From Posidoniimonas corsicana (GTDB taxonomy: Bacteria > Planctomycetota > Planctomycetia > Pirellulales > Lacipirellulaceae): a stretch of DNA of 64,000 nucleotides. The DNA is taken from NCBI RefSeq assembly GCF_007859765.1, contig NZ_SIHJ01000001.1, positions 2,357,311-2,421,310 of the forward strand, written 5' to 3'. The notes under the pieces were generated by a model that was not told the origin of the DNA, searched no databases, and saw nothing but the letters and a program-made list of their open reading frames with translations. Below are positions 50,960-58,780 of this stretch, in pieces. The position numbers and the translations under genes are program-made. Each line of letters opens with the position of its first letter. Positions within the stretch are counted from its first letter, which is position 1.

Positions 50960-51027
50960 TTCGCCGTTGCTTGCTCCGGGGGGATTCTTGTGGAAACCGG
51001 CCACCTGGTGTGGTCGAATAGGTGGTG
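50960..51027 (+). repeat. Dispersed repeat, copy B, left block (GAAACCGGCCACC)
   Basis: GAAACCGGCCACC at 50993-51005 is identical to 17074-17086. Following bases carry CCACCT...AGGTGG (51001-51006 and 51020-51025), a possible 6-bp stem with a 13-base loop, and the shared AATAGG. It lies 75 bases past the mntR stop and shows no open frame. Confidence 0.65.
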
Positions 51028-51130
51028 AACTTACGCGCACACAGCCGGGAAAGGCCCACCGCAGCAGCGGGCGGGCTCGGCTCTTGCTGCGCGGTCAGTG
51101 ATGGCGGCCGCTCGCGCGGCTGGGTTTCTG

Positions 51131-51298
51131 TTTTGTCCCTTGCGCGACCACGATCGGACAAAACCCTCGGGCCCGGTTCCAAGGCAAGCTTCGTAAGCGA
51201 TTGTTTGAAAAGCACTTACGGGACATCGGGGCGGACGTGCGCCCAGAGTTTTGTCCCCTCCGCTCGTGTTTTTGGACAAAACGAATCGGACAAAACCC
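51131..51298. repeat. Dispersed repeat, copy B, box cluster with a 101-bp inverted repeat
   Basis: Five boxes: TTTTGTCC (51131-51138), GGACAAAA (51156-51163), TTTTGTCC (51249-51256), GGACAAAA (51274-51281) and GGACAAAA (51288-51295). The inner pair 51156-51256 spans exactly 101 bases, as in copy A, and its centre coincides with a hairpin CGTAAG-17-CTTACG (51192-51220). ATCGGACAAAACCC occurs twice (51153-51166, 51285-51298). GCCCAGAGTTTTGTCCC (51241-51257) is the exact reverse complement of 17398-17414. Apart from this I see nothing in the 486-base gap 50919-51404. Confidence 0.7.
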
Positions 51299-51404
51299 AG
51301 CAGGTCAGAACTCCGCCGACCGGTGGGAGCGGTCTGTTGGTGGGCGCCGGCCCGAACCCATGCCCCCTCCCCCGAGGCCGAGGGAGGGGGCCCAACCGGT
51401 TCCC

Positions 51405-52958
51405 CTAGAAGATGAAGTCGAAGGGGTCCGCTTCGACGTCGTCGTCCTCGTCGGCGAGGATGTAGTCGACCACGCCGTCGAGGGCCTCGATCTTGTCGGC
51501 GCCTTGGCCGCCGATGAGCAGGTCGGTGTCGTCGCCGCCGTTGAGGCGGTCGTCGCCGAGCTGGCCGAACAGCACATCGAAGCCGGCGCCGCCGAACAGC
51601 GCGTCGTCGCCAGACCCGCCCAGCAGGATGTCGTTGCCCCGCTGGCCGTGGAGGGCGTCGTTGCCGGCGCCGCCGTTGATGCGGTCGTTGCCGAGGCCGC
51701 CGCCGATGCGGTCGTTCCCGGCGCCCCCGCTGATGCGGTCGGCGCCCGACCCGCCGGAGATGGCGTCGTCGCCGGCGCCCCCTTCGATGTGGTCGTCGCC
51801 CAGCATGCCGTAGATCAGGTCGGCGCCGCGGCCGCCGCTGATGCGGTCGGCGGTGCGGACACGCAGGTCAGGCGCCGGCGCGGCGTTGGCGGAAAGCTCC
51901 CCGGCGTCGTCGGGGAATTCGGCGATCTCCTCCAGGCTGCGCACGAGCGCCTCGGCGTCGTCGATCGCGGAGTGGCGGGCGTCGGGCCGGGCGTCGATCG
52001 GGTCGTCGGTGGAGGGGAGCTCGTCGCGCGGATCGCCGACCAGCACGTCGGCGCCATCGCCGCCGCGGATGGCGTCGGCGCCCCAGCCGCCGAAGACAAA
52101 GTCATCGCCGGCGCCGGCCGAGATGCCGTCGTCGCCGCGGCCGCCGAGGATCAGGTCGTCGCCGCTGCCGCCCTCGATCTTGTCGGCCAGGGCGCCGCCG
52201 AGCAGTACGTCGTCGCCGGCGCCGCCGGAGAGCGAGTCGTTTCCGCGGCCGGTGTTGCCGTACCGGCGGGCGTAGTCGACCAGTCCGGCGTAGTCGTCGG
52301 GGACGTCGTTCGTGGCGTCGCCGAAGAGCCAGTCGTCGCCGGCGCCGCCGCGGAGGGTGTCGTGGCCGTCGCCGCCGGCCATGGCGTCGTTGCCGCGGCC
52401 GCCGTTGAGGTTGTCGTCGCCCAGGCCGCCGACCAGCGCGTCGTGGCCGTGGGAGCCGGCCAGGTGGTCGTTGCCTGCGCCGCCGATCAGCAGGTCGTTG
52501 CCGAGCCCGCCGCTGACGCGGTCGTCGCCGTCGCCGGCCACCACGACGTCGTGCCCTGCGCCGAGCACGGCGGAGTCGTCGCCCGCGCCGAGGTAGACCT
52601 CGGCGTTCTGGGTCACGTTCCAGCCGAAGCGGACGCGGTCGTCGCCGCCGCCGGTCTTCATGTAGATCTTGGTTATCAGGGAGTTGTCGTAGCTGGTGAT
52701 CTCGCCGTTGACGTTGACCACAAGCCGGTCCCCGGAGACCGACACGCGGATGCGGTCGGCGTCTTCGGTGCCGACCACAAAGATCGCCCCCTCCGGTGGT
52801 TCGGCGGGCAGCGTGTCGGCGGCGGTCGGGTCGATCGCCATGAAGTCGGCCGCCAGCAGCGTGCGGCTCTCCAGGCGTTCGACCCGGGCGCGCCGCGCGG
52901 ACGAACGGCGGCGGTTGAGCAGGCTCTTGCGGGCGTTGTGTTTCGATAGGTTGGCCAT
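51405..52958 (-). CDS. RTX-type calcium-binding repeat protein with LEPR-XLL leader
   Basis: 517 residues from the ATG at 52958 (MANLSKHNARKSLLNRRRSS). The basic start is followed by RVERLESRTLLAADF, matching the planctomycete LEPR-XLL export signal. Many GGxGxDxUx-type RTX nonapeptides follow (GGAGNDHLAGSHGHDALVGG, GGRGDDGISAGAGDDF), which bind Ca2+ and fold as a parallel beta-roll. Two non-repeat inserts interrupt them: about 209-235 (DVPDDYAGLVDYARRYGN) and about 308-366 (acidic and helical). No catalytic domain is visible, so it is probably a secreted structural or adhesive protein. The C-terminus is Asp/Glu-rich (EDDDVEADPFDFIF). Confidence 0.92.
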   Translation of the reverse strand: MANLSKHNARKSLLNRRRSSARRARVERLESRTLLAADFMAIDPTAADTLPAEPPEGAIFVVGTEDADRIRVSVSGDRLVVNVNGEITSYDNSLITKIYMKTGGGDDRVRFGWNVTQNAEVYLGAGDDSAVLGAGHDVVVAGDGDDRVSGGLGNDLLIGGAGNDHLAGSHGHDALVGGLGDDNLNGGRGNDAMAGGDGHDTLRGGAGDDWLFGDATNDVPDDYAGLVDYARRYGNTGRGNDSLSGGAGDDVLLGGALADKIEGGSGDDLILGGRGDDGISAGAGDDFVFGGWGADAIRGGDGADVLVGDPRDELPSTDDPIDARPDARHSAIDDAEALVRSLEEIAEFPDDAGELSANAAPAPDLRVRTADRISGGRGADLIYGMLGDDHIEGGAGDDAISGGSGADRISGGAGNDRIGGGLGNDRINGGAGNDALHGQRGNDILLGGSGDDALFGGAGFDVLFGQLGDDRLNGGDDTDLLIGGQGADKIEALDGVVDYILADEDDDVEADPFDFIF

Positions 52959-53571
52959 GGTTCTTGTCCTGTAGAAGAGTTGGTAAGCGCCCCTCACGCT
53001 TGGTGGGCGTCCGCTCGCGGAGGCGGACGGACAGCGGCCGAGCGGTGCTCGGCCCGAATGGCCTGGCCCCGTGCGAGGCCCCGGTCGCGGCTGGCCCAGC
53101 CCGCCGGTCTGCCTAGCACGTGCAGCGGCGCCGCCCCAGATGGCGCCGGCGGGGGCGTAAGAGAAGTTGTGCCCGCCGCTGATTCGAGTATTGGCGGCCG
53201 GTCGCCGGCGGATCAAGCGAGAACTAGGGTCTTTCCAGATAAGGGACGGCGTCTCTCAGCGGGACGCGTGGGAGTCTCGTGTTGGGATGCGCGGGCCGGT
53301 TGGGCGGTGCGTTTTGCGCCTCGTTGCAGCGGTGCGCGACGCGGGATTGAACACCGCCGCCTGGGGTGCGCGGGGCCGCGTGTGCGGGTCGTTGCGGTTG
53401 GCGCGGCGAGGGGGGGCGTCGGATGTTGCGAAAATGCGACCGTGGCGTTTGCACGACGCGCGTCGCAGCGCACAGTTGCTTGGACGAAACCACCGCGGCC
53501 CCCCGCGCTCCCCGCGAGCGCCCCGCCCCCTGTTTCCCACCTCCCCGCCGCGGCCGTCCAGGAGGGACAAG
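52959..53571. other. Long intergenic region without a supported gene
   Basis: 613 bases between the divergent RTX gene and the small lipoprotein gene. Several long open frames exist on both strands, but all have planctomycete-atypical Arg/Pro/Ala composition and no recognisable start. The region presumably holds both promoters and a long leader. I see no repeats or structured RNA that I could support. Confidence 0.4.
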
Positions 53572-53856
53572 ATGAACAAGACATGTTTGGCGCTTGCCGC
53601 CGCGATGGTCATCACCTCGTGCAGCGGCTGCTGCTTCTGCCGTCGGTTGTTTACGCCCCGCCCGGCGGTGGTGCAGCCGGCCCCGCTCTGCGCGCCGGCC
53701 CCGGCGCCGTCCTGCTGCCCGAGCTCGCCGTGCGGCGGGTGCGACAGCTGCGGCGTGTCGGCTGGCTACGGCGGGTCGGAGCTGAACTACGCGCCGATGG
53801 ACTCGCCGCAGGTGATCTACGGCAACAACATGCTGCCGCCTGGCCCGCAGGGCTGA
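53572..53856 (+). CDS. Small Cys-rich lipoprotein
   Basis: 94 residues from the ATG at 53572, with a strong AGGAGG (CAGGAGGGACAAG) upstream. Signal peptide with lipobox ITSC (MNKTCLALAAAMVITSCSG), then a Cys- and Pro-rich segment (CCFCRR, CAPAPAPSCCPSSPCGGCDSCG; about 11 Cys) and a Tyr/Asn-rich end (ELNYAPMDSPQVIYGNNMLPP). No family recognised; the Cys clusters suggest a disulfide-stabilised surface peptide. It faces the VKOR-thioredoxin fusion on the opposite strand, which could oxidise such Cys pairs (inference). Confidence 0.72.
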   Translation: MNKTCLALAAAMVITSCSGCCFCRRLFTPRPAVVQPAPLCAPAPAPSCCPSSPCGGCDSCGVSAGYGGSELNYAPMDSPQVIYGNNMLPPGPQG

Positions 53857-53862
53857 GCCACG

Positions 53863-55272
53863 CTACAGGCCAAACTTCGACCTCAGCAGGTCGTCAAAGG
53901 CGTCCGGGTCTTTCGGCACGCCCTGCACGGCGCTGTACTCGAACAGCATCACGGGCAGGCCGCCCTTGAGGCTCTTGAGGCTGGTGCACTGATCGTTGAT
54001 GCGGTTGGCGACCTCGTCCCGCAGCTTGCTGCTTAGCAGGACGTCGTCGCCAACCAGGTCGGCTGCGCGGACCCGCGCCTTGGTGATCCGCGGCGGCTTG
54101 TCGCCCTCCATCAGCCAGTCGTGGTAGGCGGGGAACTTGTCGGGTGCCAGCCGCCACACGCTGATCGCCAGGCGGGCGTAGTCGCAGGCGTGCCGCGCGG
54201 CCTCTGACGGCTCCTTGCCGGCCGGGAAGTTCGGGTTGCACGCCGGGTTCAGCGGCAAGTTGTGCACCACAACCGCGACCTGCCCGTCGTGGTCCTCCAG
54301 CGCCTGCTTCACATACGGGTGCAGCGCGCGGCAGTGCTTGCAGGTGTAGTCGACCACCTCGACCATCACGTGCTTGGCGTCGCGGCTGCCGAGCACCGGC
54401 ATCTGGTCGAGGTCGACCGGCTCGCTCAGGCCGACGAAGCGGAACTCACGGTCGCCGGCGCCGCCGGACGCGGCCTCGGGCGAAGCGCTGAGTTCGATCG
54501 GCTCGAGCGGGGGTGGGGCGCCGTCTTCGGTAGGGGCGGCAACCGGGTCGTCGTCGTCGGTTGGCTGGTCTTGATCGTTGCCGGCGTCATCGGTCGGGTC
54601 GGTTGGGGGCGCCTCCGCGTCGGCACTGGTCGCCTGGTCGGGCGTGGCGATCACGACCTCCTGCATTGCGGGCGACTCGTCCTCAGACGCCAATTGTCCG
54701 CCTACGAGGGCCGCCACACCGAGCACCGCGCCCAGCGCTCCCAGCAGCGGGCCACCGGACGCACGCCTCGGCGCCGCCCTACGCCGCACACCGGGCACCG
54801 TGGCGCTCACCAGCGTGGCGGCACGCTGCTCATCGGAGCCGGCTGCCGCTGAGATCAGGTAGAAGGTGAGCACCGCCGTCAGGGCCGCACACACGTGCAC
54901 CGCCAGGCACCACGGGCAGAAGCCATGCAGCAGCACCGCCTGAACGCCGACAAACCACGCGCCGGCGCCAAACGCCGACAGCGACAGGCACGCCAGCAGC
55001 GCGAGGGTCGCCCGACCGGGCCGCAGAGCGGCCGCCCAGGCGGCTGGGATCATCATCAGGTAGACGCCTACCGCCAGCAGGCTGACCGGCACGCCAAACC
55101 ACTTCGACCAGCGGCTTGCGAGGATCTCGTCGCATGCCGGCCCATCAATCGCTCCGCAGCCCGCTACGGGGCCGGCGGTGATGGACTTCCACGCCAGGTA
55201 CGCGGACACGCCGGCGGCGGCCAGCGCGAGCAGCGAGATCAGCAGGGCGGCGGTGGTGCGTTTGTCCCGCAT
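53863..55272 (-). CDS. Vitamin K epoxide reductase-like protein fused to a DsbA-type thioredoxin domain
   Basis: 469 residues from the ATG at 55272. The N-terminal VKOR membrane domain (about 1-145) carries Cys39 and Cys47 (GCGAIDGPACDEI) and the CxxC Cys119/Cys122 (FCPWC). A basic region, one further membrane helix (about 175-193), a 90-residue acidic Asp/Pro/Thr-rich linker (about 195-270) and a DsbA/thioredoxin-like domain (about 275-469) follow, with CKHC at 311-314. It would re-oxidise and introduce disulfides in exported proteins. Fusions of this kind are known from several phyla; the long acidic spacer is notable. It lies head-to-tail with the DUF4394 gene on the same strand. Confidence 0.92.
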   Translation of the reverse strand: MRDKRTTAALLISLLALAAAGVSAYLAWKSITAGPVAGCGAIDGPACDEILASRWSKWFGVPVSLLAVGVYLMMIPAAWAAALRPGRATLALLACLSLSAFGAGAWFVGVQAVLLHGFCPWCLAVHVCAALTAVLTFYLISAAAGSDEQRAATLVSATVPGVRRRAAPRRASGGPLLGALGAVLGVAALVGGQLASEDESPAMQEVVIATPDQATSADAEAPPTDPTDDAGNDQDQPTDDDDPVAAPTEDGAPPPLEPIELSASPEAASGGAGDREFRFVGLSEPVDLDQMPVLGSRDAKHVMVEVVDYTCKHCRALHPYVKQALEDHDGQVAVVVHNLPLNPACNPNFPAGKEPSEAARHACDYARLAISVWRLAPDKFPAYHDWLMEGDKPPRITKARVRAADLVGDDVLLSSKLRDEVANRINDQCTSLKSLKGGLPVMLFEYSAVQGVPKDPDAFDDLLRSKFGL

Positions 55273-55623
55273 AGCGAGGCGGTTCCTTGGGCGGCGGCTA
55301 CAAGGCCGAGGTCGAGTGGGTCGATCCTCGTATTGTAGTCGCCGCAGCCGGAACACGCTCGCCGGCGCTGCTCACCAAGCCTGGCGCCAGGCCCCGGGGG
55401 GCCGGTTGTGACGCGCCCCGCGTCGCACGACTCTCACAACCGCTAGGTCCCGCTCCAGACTGCGCTGCCGCGACCCAGCGTGGCAGCGCACGAAAGCAGC
55501 CGCCTGGGAGGCGGCTGCTGCGAGGTTGGATGAGCTGGGGTACCGCAGGCGACGCCGGTTGGCGGGGTCGAGTCAGAGTCGCTGGGGGGACAGCTTGCCA
55601 ACCGACGCGCCTAGCGGGTGGAG
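55273..55623. other. Intergenic region with two adjacent GC-rich hairpins
   Basis: 351 bases, no supported gene. TGCGCTGCC (55461-55469) pairs with GGCAGCGCA (55482-55490) around a 12-base loop. GCAGCCGCCT (55496-55505) pairs with AGGCGGCTGC (55509-55518) around GGG. Both stems are perfect and lie about 105-160 bases downstream of the DUF4394 gene (minus strand), with no T-run, so they could be a structured 3' end or regulatory hairpins upstream of the VKOR gene. Confidence 0.5.
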
Positions 55624-56505
55624 CTACGCATTGCGGCGCGTCCGTCGAACAGCGCCCACGGCGCCAATCGCCGCCACGGCCAGCAGCGAGGTTGCCGGTT
55701 CGGGAACCGGGGAGACGGCCATCGCGGTGATCACGATGCCGCTGCCGATCTCGCCGATACCCGTCCCCGTGCCTGTGGTCAGGTCGACGGTCCAGAAAGT
55801 CGAGAATGAAGTGGCGGCGTCCTCGATCGCCATGTAGCCCACGCCCGTCGATCCAGAGATGTCGAACCCGCCGGTCGCGGTGACGTCGGTCCCGATCGAG
55901 CCAACCGTGCCAAGGGTGCCGGCCGAGTTGGCCTGCGTGACCAGGATGTCCAGGCCGGTGTCGACGCCGTACAGCTGCGTGGAGGTCGTGCCGGCGAAGC
56001 TGTTGGTGTACGAGGCGTGCACCACGTTGGGGTCTTCGTTCTCGTTGGGGTCGCCCGGACCGTAGAACAGGTCGGTCACGACGGTCGCGCCGCCCGTGTC
56101 CGGGTGCAGCACGTAGTTGGCGTTGGTGTCCGAGTCGAGGCGGATTCGATCGATCACCGGGTTAAAATCGAACCCAAAGTTGGAACCGCTGATCGGCGGC
56201 GCAAACGGGCCACTGCCGACCTCAGACGCCATGCCGGTCGACGTGTCGAGTGTGTAGAGCCGGCTGAAACTTCCGAGCGCATAGAGCTGACCGGTCGCCG
56301 GACGGAAGTCGATGCCAACGACCCTCTCGTTGCTCTGCAGACCCATGATCGCGGAGCCGCTCAGCAGCGCGCCGGGCGCGGTAGAGTCCCAGCTCACAAG
56401 GGTCTGGTCGTCGGTGACGCCGAAGACGATCTCGCCCGCCGGGGCGGAGCCGGCGATAGAGAGTGTGGCGGTCACGATAAACGCCAACGCGAGTCGTTGT
56501 TTCAT
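55624..56505 (-). CDS. Secreted DUF4394 protein with PEP-CTERM tail
   Basis: 293 residues from the ATG at 56505 (MKQRLALAFIVTATLSIAGSAPAGEI), with AGGAG upstream. DUF4394 beta-propeller-like sequence: IVFGVTDDQTLVSWDSTAPGA, RVVGIDFRPATGQLYALGSFSRLYTLD and FGFDFNPVIDRIRLDSDTNANYVLHPDTG. C-terminal sorting tail VPEPATSLLAVAAIGAVGAVRRTRRNA (PEP plus hydrophobic plus basic). Exported; function unknown. Confidence 0.9.
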   Translation of the reverse strand: MKQRLALAFIVTATLSIAGSAPAGEIVFGVTDDQTLVSWDSTAPGALLSGSAIMGLQSNERVVGIDFRPATGQLYALGSFSRLYTLDTSTGMASEVGSGPFAPPISGSNFGFDFNPVIDRIRLDSDTNANYVLHPDTGGATVVTDLFYGPGDPNENEDPNVVHASYTNSFAGTTSTQLYGVDTGLDILVTQANSAGTLGTVGSIGTDVTATGGFDISGSTGVGYMAIEDAATSFSTFWTVDLTTGTGTGIGEIGSGIVITAMAVSPVPEPATSLLAVAAIGAVGAVRRTRRNA

Positions 56506-56740
56506 TACAGCTGCTCCTGGTGCTTGCTTTTGTGGCGGGCGCATGGGCGCCCAATCCGATTACCGGAGCTACGGCCGGTCGCGTGCGACGGATTCAAGAA
56601 ACTCGAAGTTTCCCTCAAGTGTTCGAAACCATGGTGCGAAATTGACCGACCCGGTCGCTGAGCCTACGATGCAGTCCGCGCTTCAGTAGCGTGCACCGCT
56701 CGTTGCTCATGTGTCTTGCAGCTCCTCTCTGAGGCCAATT

Positions 56741-57337
56741 GTGACGCCCGTTCCCCGTCCTGCCGCGCGACGAAACCGCCGTTGGGCGCTGATGGGCGCG
56801 CTGGCCGCGGCGGGGTTTGTCGCCGGGTGGCTGGGCGCGGCCGCGCCGCTCGGTTGGGCGACCACTGGTCGCACAACGACCAGCCCCAACTCCCAGCCGA
56901 TCGATGGCCCCCCGCTGCCGGAAGAGCTGAGCCTCCCGCGGCCTGAACTTTCGCCCGGGCAGGTGGTGGCGGAGCAGATGGACGCGCTCTCCCGGTGCCG
57001 CCACGACCGCAGCGCAATCCACCAGGTGCGGGCGTTCGCTTCGTCGGCCAACCGGGCGGCGACGGGGACGGACGCGGAGTTTGAGAAGATGGTGTTGTCG
57101 CCGCCGTACGACACGATGGTGGTGAACCGGAGCTGGCACGCAGGTCGAGCGGCTCAGCACGGGGACCTCGCCACCGTGCTGGTAACCGTGGTCGGACCCA
57201 ACAACGAGGTCGCGCTGTTCAGGTTCTACCTGAGCCGCGACGCGGGCGAGGCCAATGGCAGTTGGCTGACGGACCATGTCTACTGTCTGACGGGCGGAGC
57301 GCCGCCGGCGCCCGCCACCGAGCCGTCCCAGATCTAG
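56741..57337 (+). CDS. Membrane-anchored DUF4864-like protein
   Basis: 198 residues starting at the GTG at 56741 (MTPVPRPAARRNRRWALMGALAAAGFVAGWLG), with GAGG eight bases upstream; a GTG at 56711 is possible. One N-terminal membrane helix, then a domain with AEQMDALSRCRHDRSAIHQVRAFASSANRAATGTDAEFEKMVLSPPYDTMVV and NNEVALFRFYLSRD. The pattern resembles DUF4864 by eye, which I hold loosely. Its stop is 16 bases from the sigma-factor start, so it probably belongs to the sigma/anti-sigma operon, perhaps as an envelope-sensing component (inference). Confidence 0.75.
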   Translation: MTPVPRPAARRNRRWALMGALAAAGFVAGWLGAAAPLGWATTGRTTTSPNSQPIDGPPLPEELSLPRPELSPGQVVAEQMDALSRCRHDRSAIHQVRAFASSANRAATGTDAEFEKMVLSPPYDTMVVNRSWHAGRAAQHGDLATVLVTVVGPNNEVALFRFYLSRDAGEANGSWLTDHVYCLTGGAPPAPATEPSQI

Positions 57338-57353
57338 CCGCAGGCGTCCGCAC

Positions 57354-57965
57354 TTGCCAGAAGCCGCTCAGCCAGACGCCGCGCCCGACGGCCCGACCGA
57401 CTCCACCTTGATGGACCGAGTGGCCCACGGGGACCGCGCGGCGCTGGCCGAGGTGTACGACCGCTACGCGGCGATCGTCTACGCGGTCTGCCTGCGGGTT
57501 CTGCGGCAGCCGGCAGACGCCGAGGCGGCAGTTTCGGATGTGTTTCTGGAAATCTGGCGGAAACCTTCGGGATTTGATGGCGCCAGGGGCTCCTGCCGCA
57601 CGTACTTAGTAACGCTGGCCCGTAGCCGTTCTATTGACCGATTGAGGTCGGCCGCCACCCGCCGCGGCAAGACGGCCGAGGCCCAAGAATCGGGCGCCTC
57701 AGCGACCGGCAACGACGCGTCGGCCCCCGACCCCTCCGCGGCGGTTGAGTCGTCCGAGCAACGCAGCGCCGTGCGGCTGGCGGTGCGTCAGCTCAGTGAC
57801 GAGCAACGAGAAGTGTTGATGCGGTCCTTCTTCGATGGTCTCACCCACAAGCAGATTGCTGAACAACTCGGCCTTCCGCTGGGCACCGTCAAGACGCGCA
57901 TCCGGAGCGGCCTCAAGACGCTCCGACGTGTGCTGGCCGAGATGGGAGTGCGTGATGCGGTGTGA
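57354..57965 (+). CDS. ECF-type RNA polymerase sigma factor
   Basis: 203 residues from a TTG at 57354 (MPEAAQPDAAPDG), with AGG upstream. Region 2 spans about 20-95 (DRVAHGDRAALAEVYDRYAAIVYAVCLRVL, RTYLVTLARSRSIDRLRS) and region 4 about 140-200 (SDEQREVLMRSFFDGLTHKQIAEQLGLPLGTVKTRIRSGLKTLRRVL). A Ser/Ala-rich linker joins them. It directs transcription of an extracytoplasmic stress or surface regulon. Followed by its probable anti-sigma factor with overlapping stop and start. Confidence 0.93.
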   Translation: MPEAAQPDAAPDGPTDSTLMDRVAHGDRAALAEVYDRYAAIVYAVCLRVLRQPADAEAAVSDVFLEIWRKPSGFDGARGSCRTYLVTLARSRSIDRLRSAATRRGKTAEAQESGASATGNDASAPDPSAAVESSEQRSAVRLAVRQLSDEQREVLMRSFFDGLTHKQIAEQLGLPLGTVKTRIRSGLKTLRRVLAEMGVRDAV

Positions 57966-58764
57966 CGAGGTTCAAGACCGACTGCCCGAGTACGTCGCGG
58001 GCTCGCTGCCCGAGGGCGAGCGGGCGCGTGTCGACGCGCACCTGCGCTCGGGGTGTCCGGAATGCGCCGCCGAGCGTGACGCCATTGAGCAGGCGGTTGG
58101 CCTGCTGGCTGAGGGCCTGCCGCCTGTCACGCCCCGCGCGGGTCTCCGCGACGATGTGCTGGCCGCCATTGAGAACGAACGCGTAACGCCGGCGACGGCC
58201 GGCAATCCGGCTAGTGAACAAAGCTGGGCAGGGTACCTGCCGTACCTGGCGGTCACGGTTTGTGCAGCCGTGGTCGGCGTGGCCGCTTCGTTGTTCCTGG
58301 GCCCCGGCGGAGCGACCGACCCTGGGGGTGTGGCCGGTGTGAGCGACCCCGCAGCCGACGAGGCGGGCGTCATCCAGTGGCGCCGGCGTGTCGCGGCCGC
58401 CGAGCGCGAGTTTGGACCGCCGCGGGCGCAATTGACCGGCATGCCGACCAGGTCCGAGGACCCGCGGATCCAGGCGGTTGTCTTCTACGACCCGCTCGCC
58501 AGCCAGATGCACGTGCTGGTGGCGGGCGTTGAGGTGAGCGATCCGGGACGCCGCGTGTGGGCCTGGTTCGTCGACGACGCCGACGCGGTGCTGTTCGGCG
58601 GCCCTCTCGACTCGATCGGCGCCGCGCAGGCGAGCGGCGTCGTGGATGTCCCCGGCGACACCACGCGTGTCCGCGGCGTGCTGCTCACCGATGAACCGGC
58701 CGGCGACCACGCCGCGCCCACCGGCCCAGAGTTGGGTCGGATGCAGATCGGCGCCGAGCCGTGA
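57955..58764 (+). CDS. Anti-sigma factor with zinc-finger-like N-terminus
   Basis: 269 residues from the ATG at 57955, which overlaps the sigma-factor stop by 11 bases. The N-terminal ZAS-like module (about 1-45, MRCDEVQDRLPEYVAGSLPEGERARVDAHLRSGCPECAAE) has an H-x4-C-x2-C ligand set, slightly different from the usual H-x3-C-x2-C. One membrane helix (YLPYLAVTVCAAVVGVAASLFLG) and an extracytoplasmic domain (about 130-269) follow. It resembles RskA/ChrR-type anti-sigma proteins that release the sigma factor on a periplasmic signal. Confidence 0.88.
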   Translation: MRCDEVQDRLPEYVAGSLPEGERARVDAHLRSGCPECAAERDAIEQAVGLLAEGLPPVTPRAGLRDDVLAAIENERVTPATAGNPASEQSWAGYLPYLAVTVCAAVVGVAASLFLGPGGATDPGGVAGVSDPAADEAGVIQWRRRVAAAEREFGPPRAQLTGMPTRSEDPRIQAVVFYDPLASQMHVLVAGVEVSDPGRRVWAWFVDDADAVLFGGPLDSIGAAQASGVVDVPGDTTRVRGVLLTDEPAGDHAAPTGPELGRMQIGAEP

Positions 58765-58780
58765 CGCCAATTCCATTTCG

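Noticed and set aside
51440..52620. Regular short repeats resembling a CRISPR array
   Set aside because: They are codon-level echoes of RTX nonapeptides (GGxGxDxxx) in one open frame, with no uniform repeat or spacer.
52959..53571. Search for a tRNA or riboswitch in the 613-base gap
   Set aside because: No cloverleaf or recognisable aptamer core could be seen by eye.
53167..53856. 229-codon frame starting well upstream of the small lipoprotein
   Set aside because: The upstream part has no coding character; the strong AGGAGG and signal peptide fix the start at 53572.
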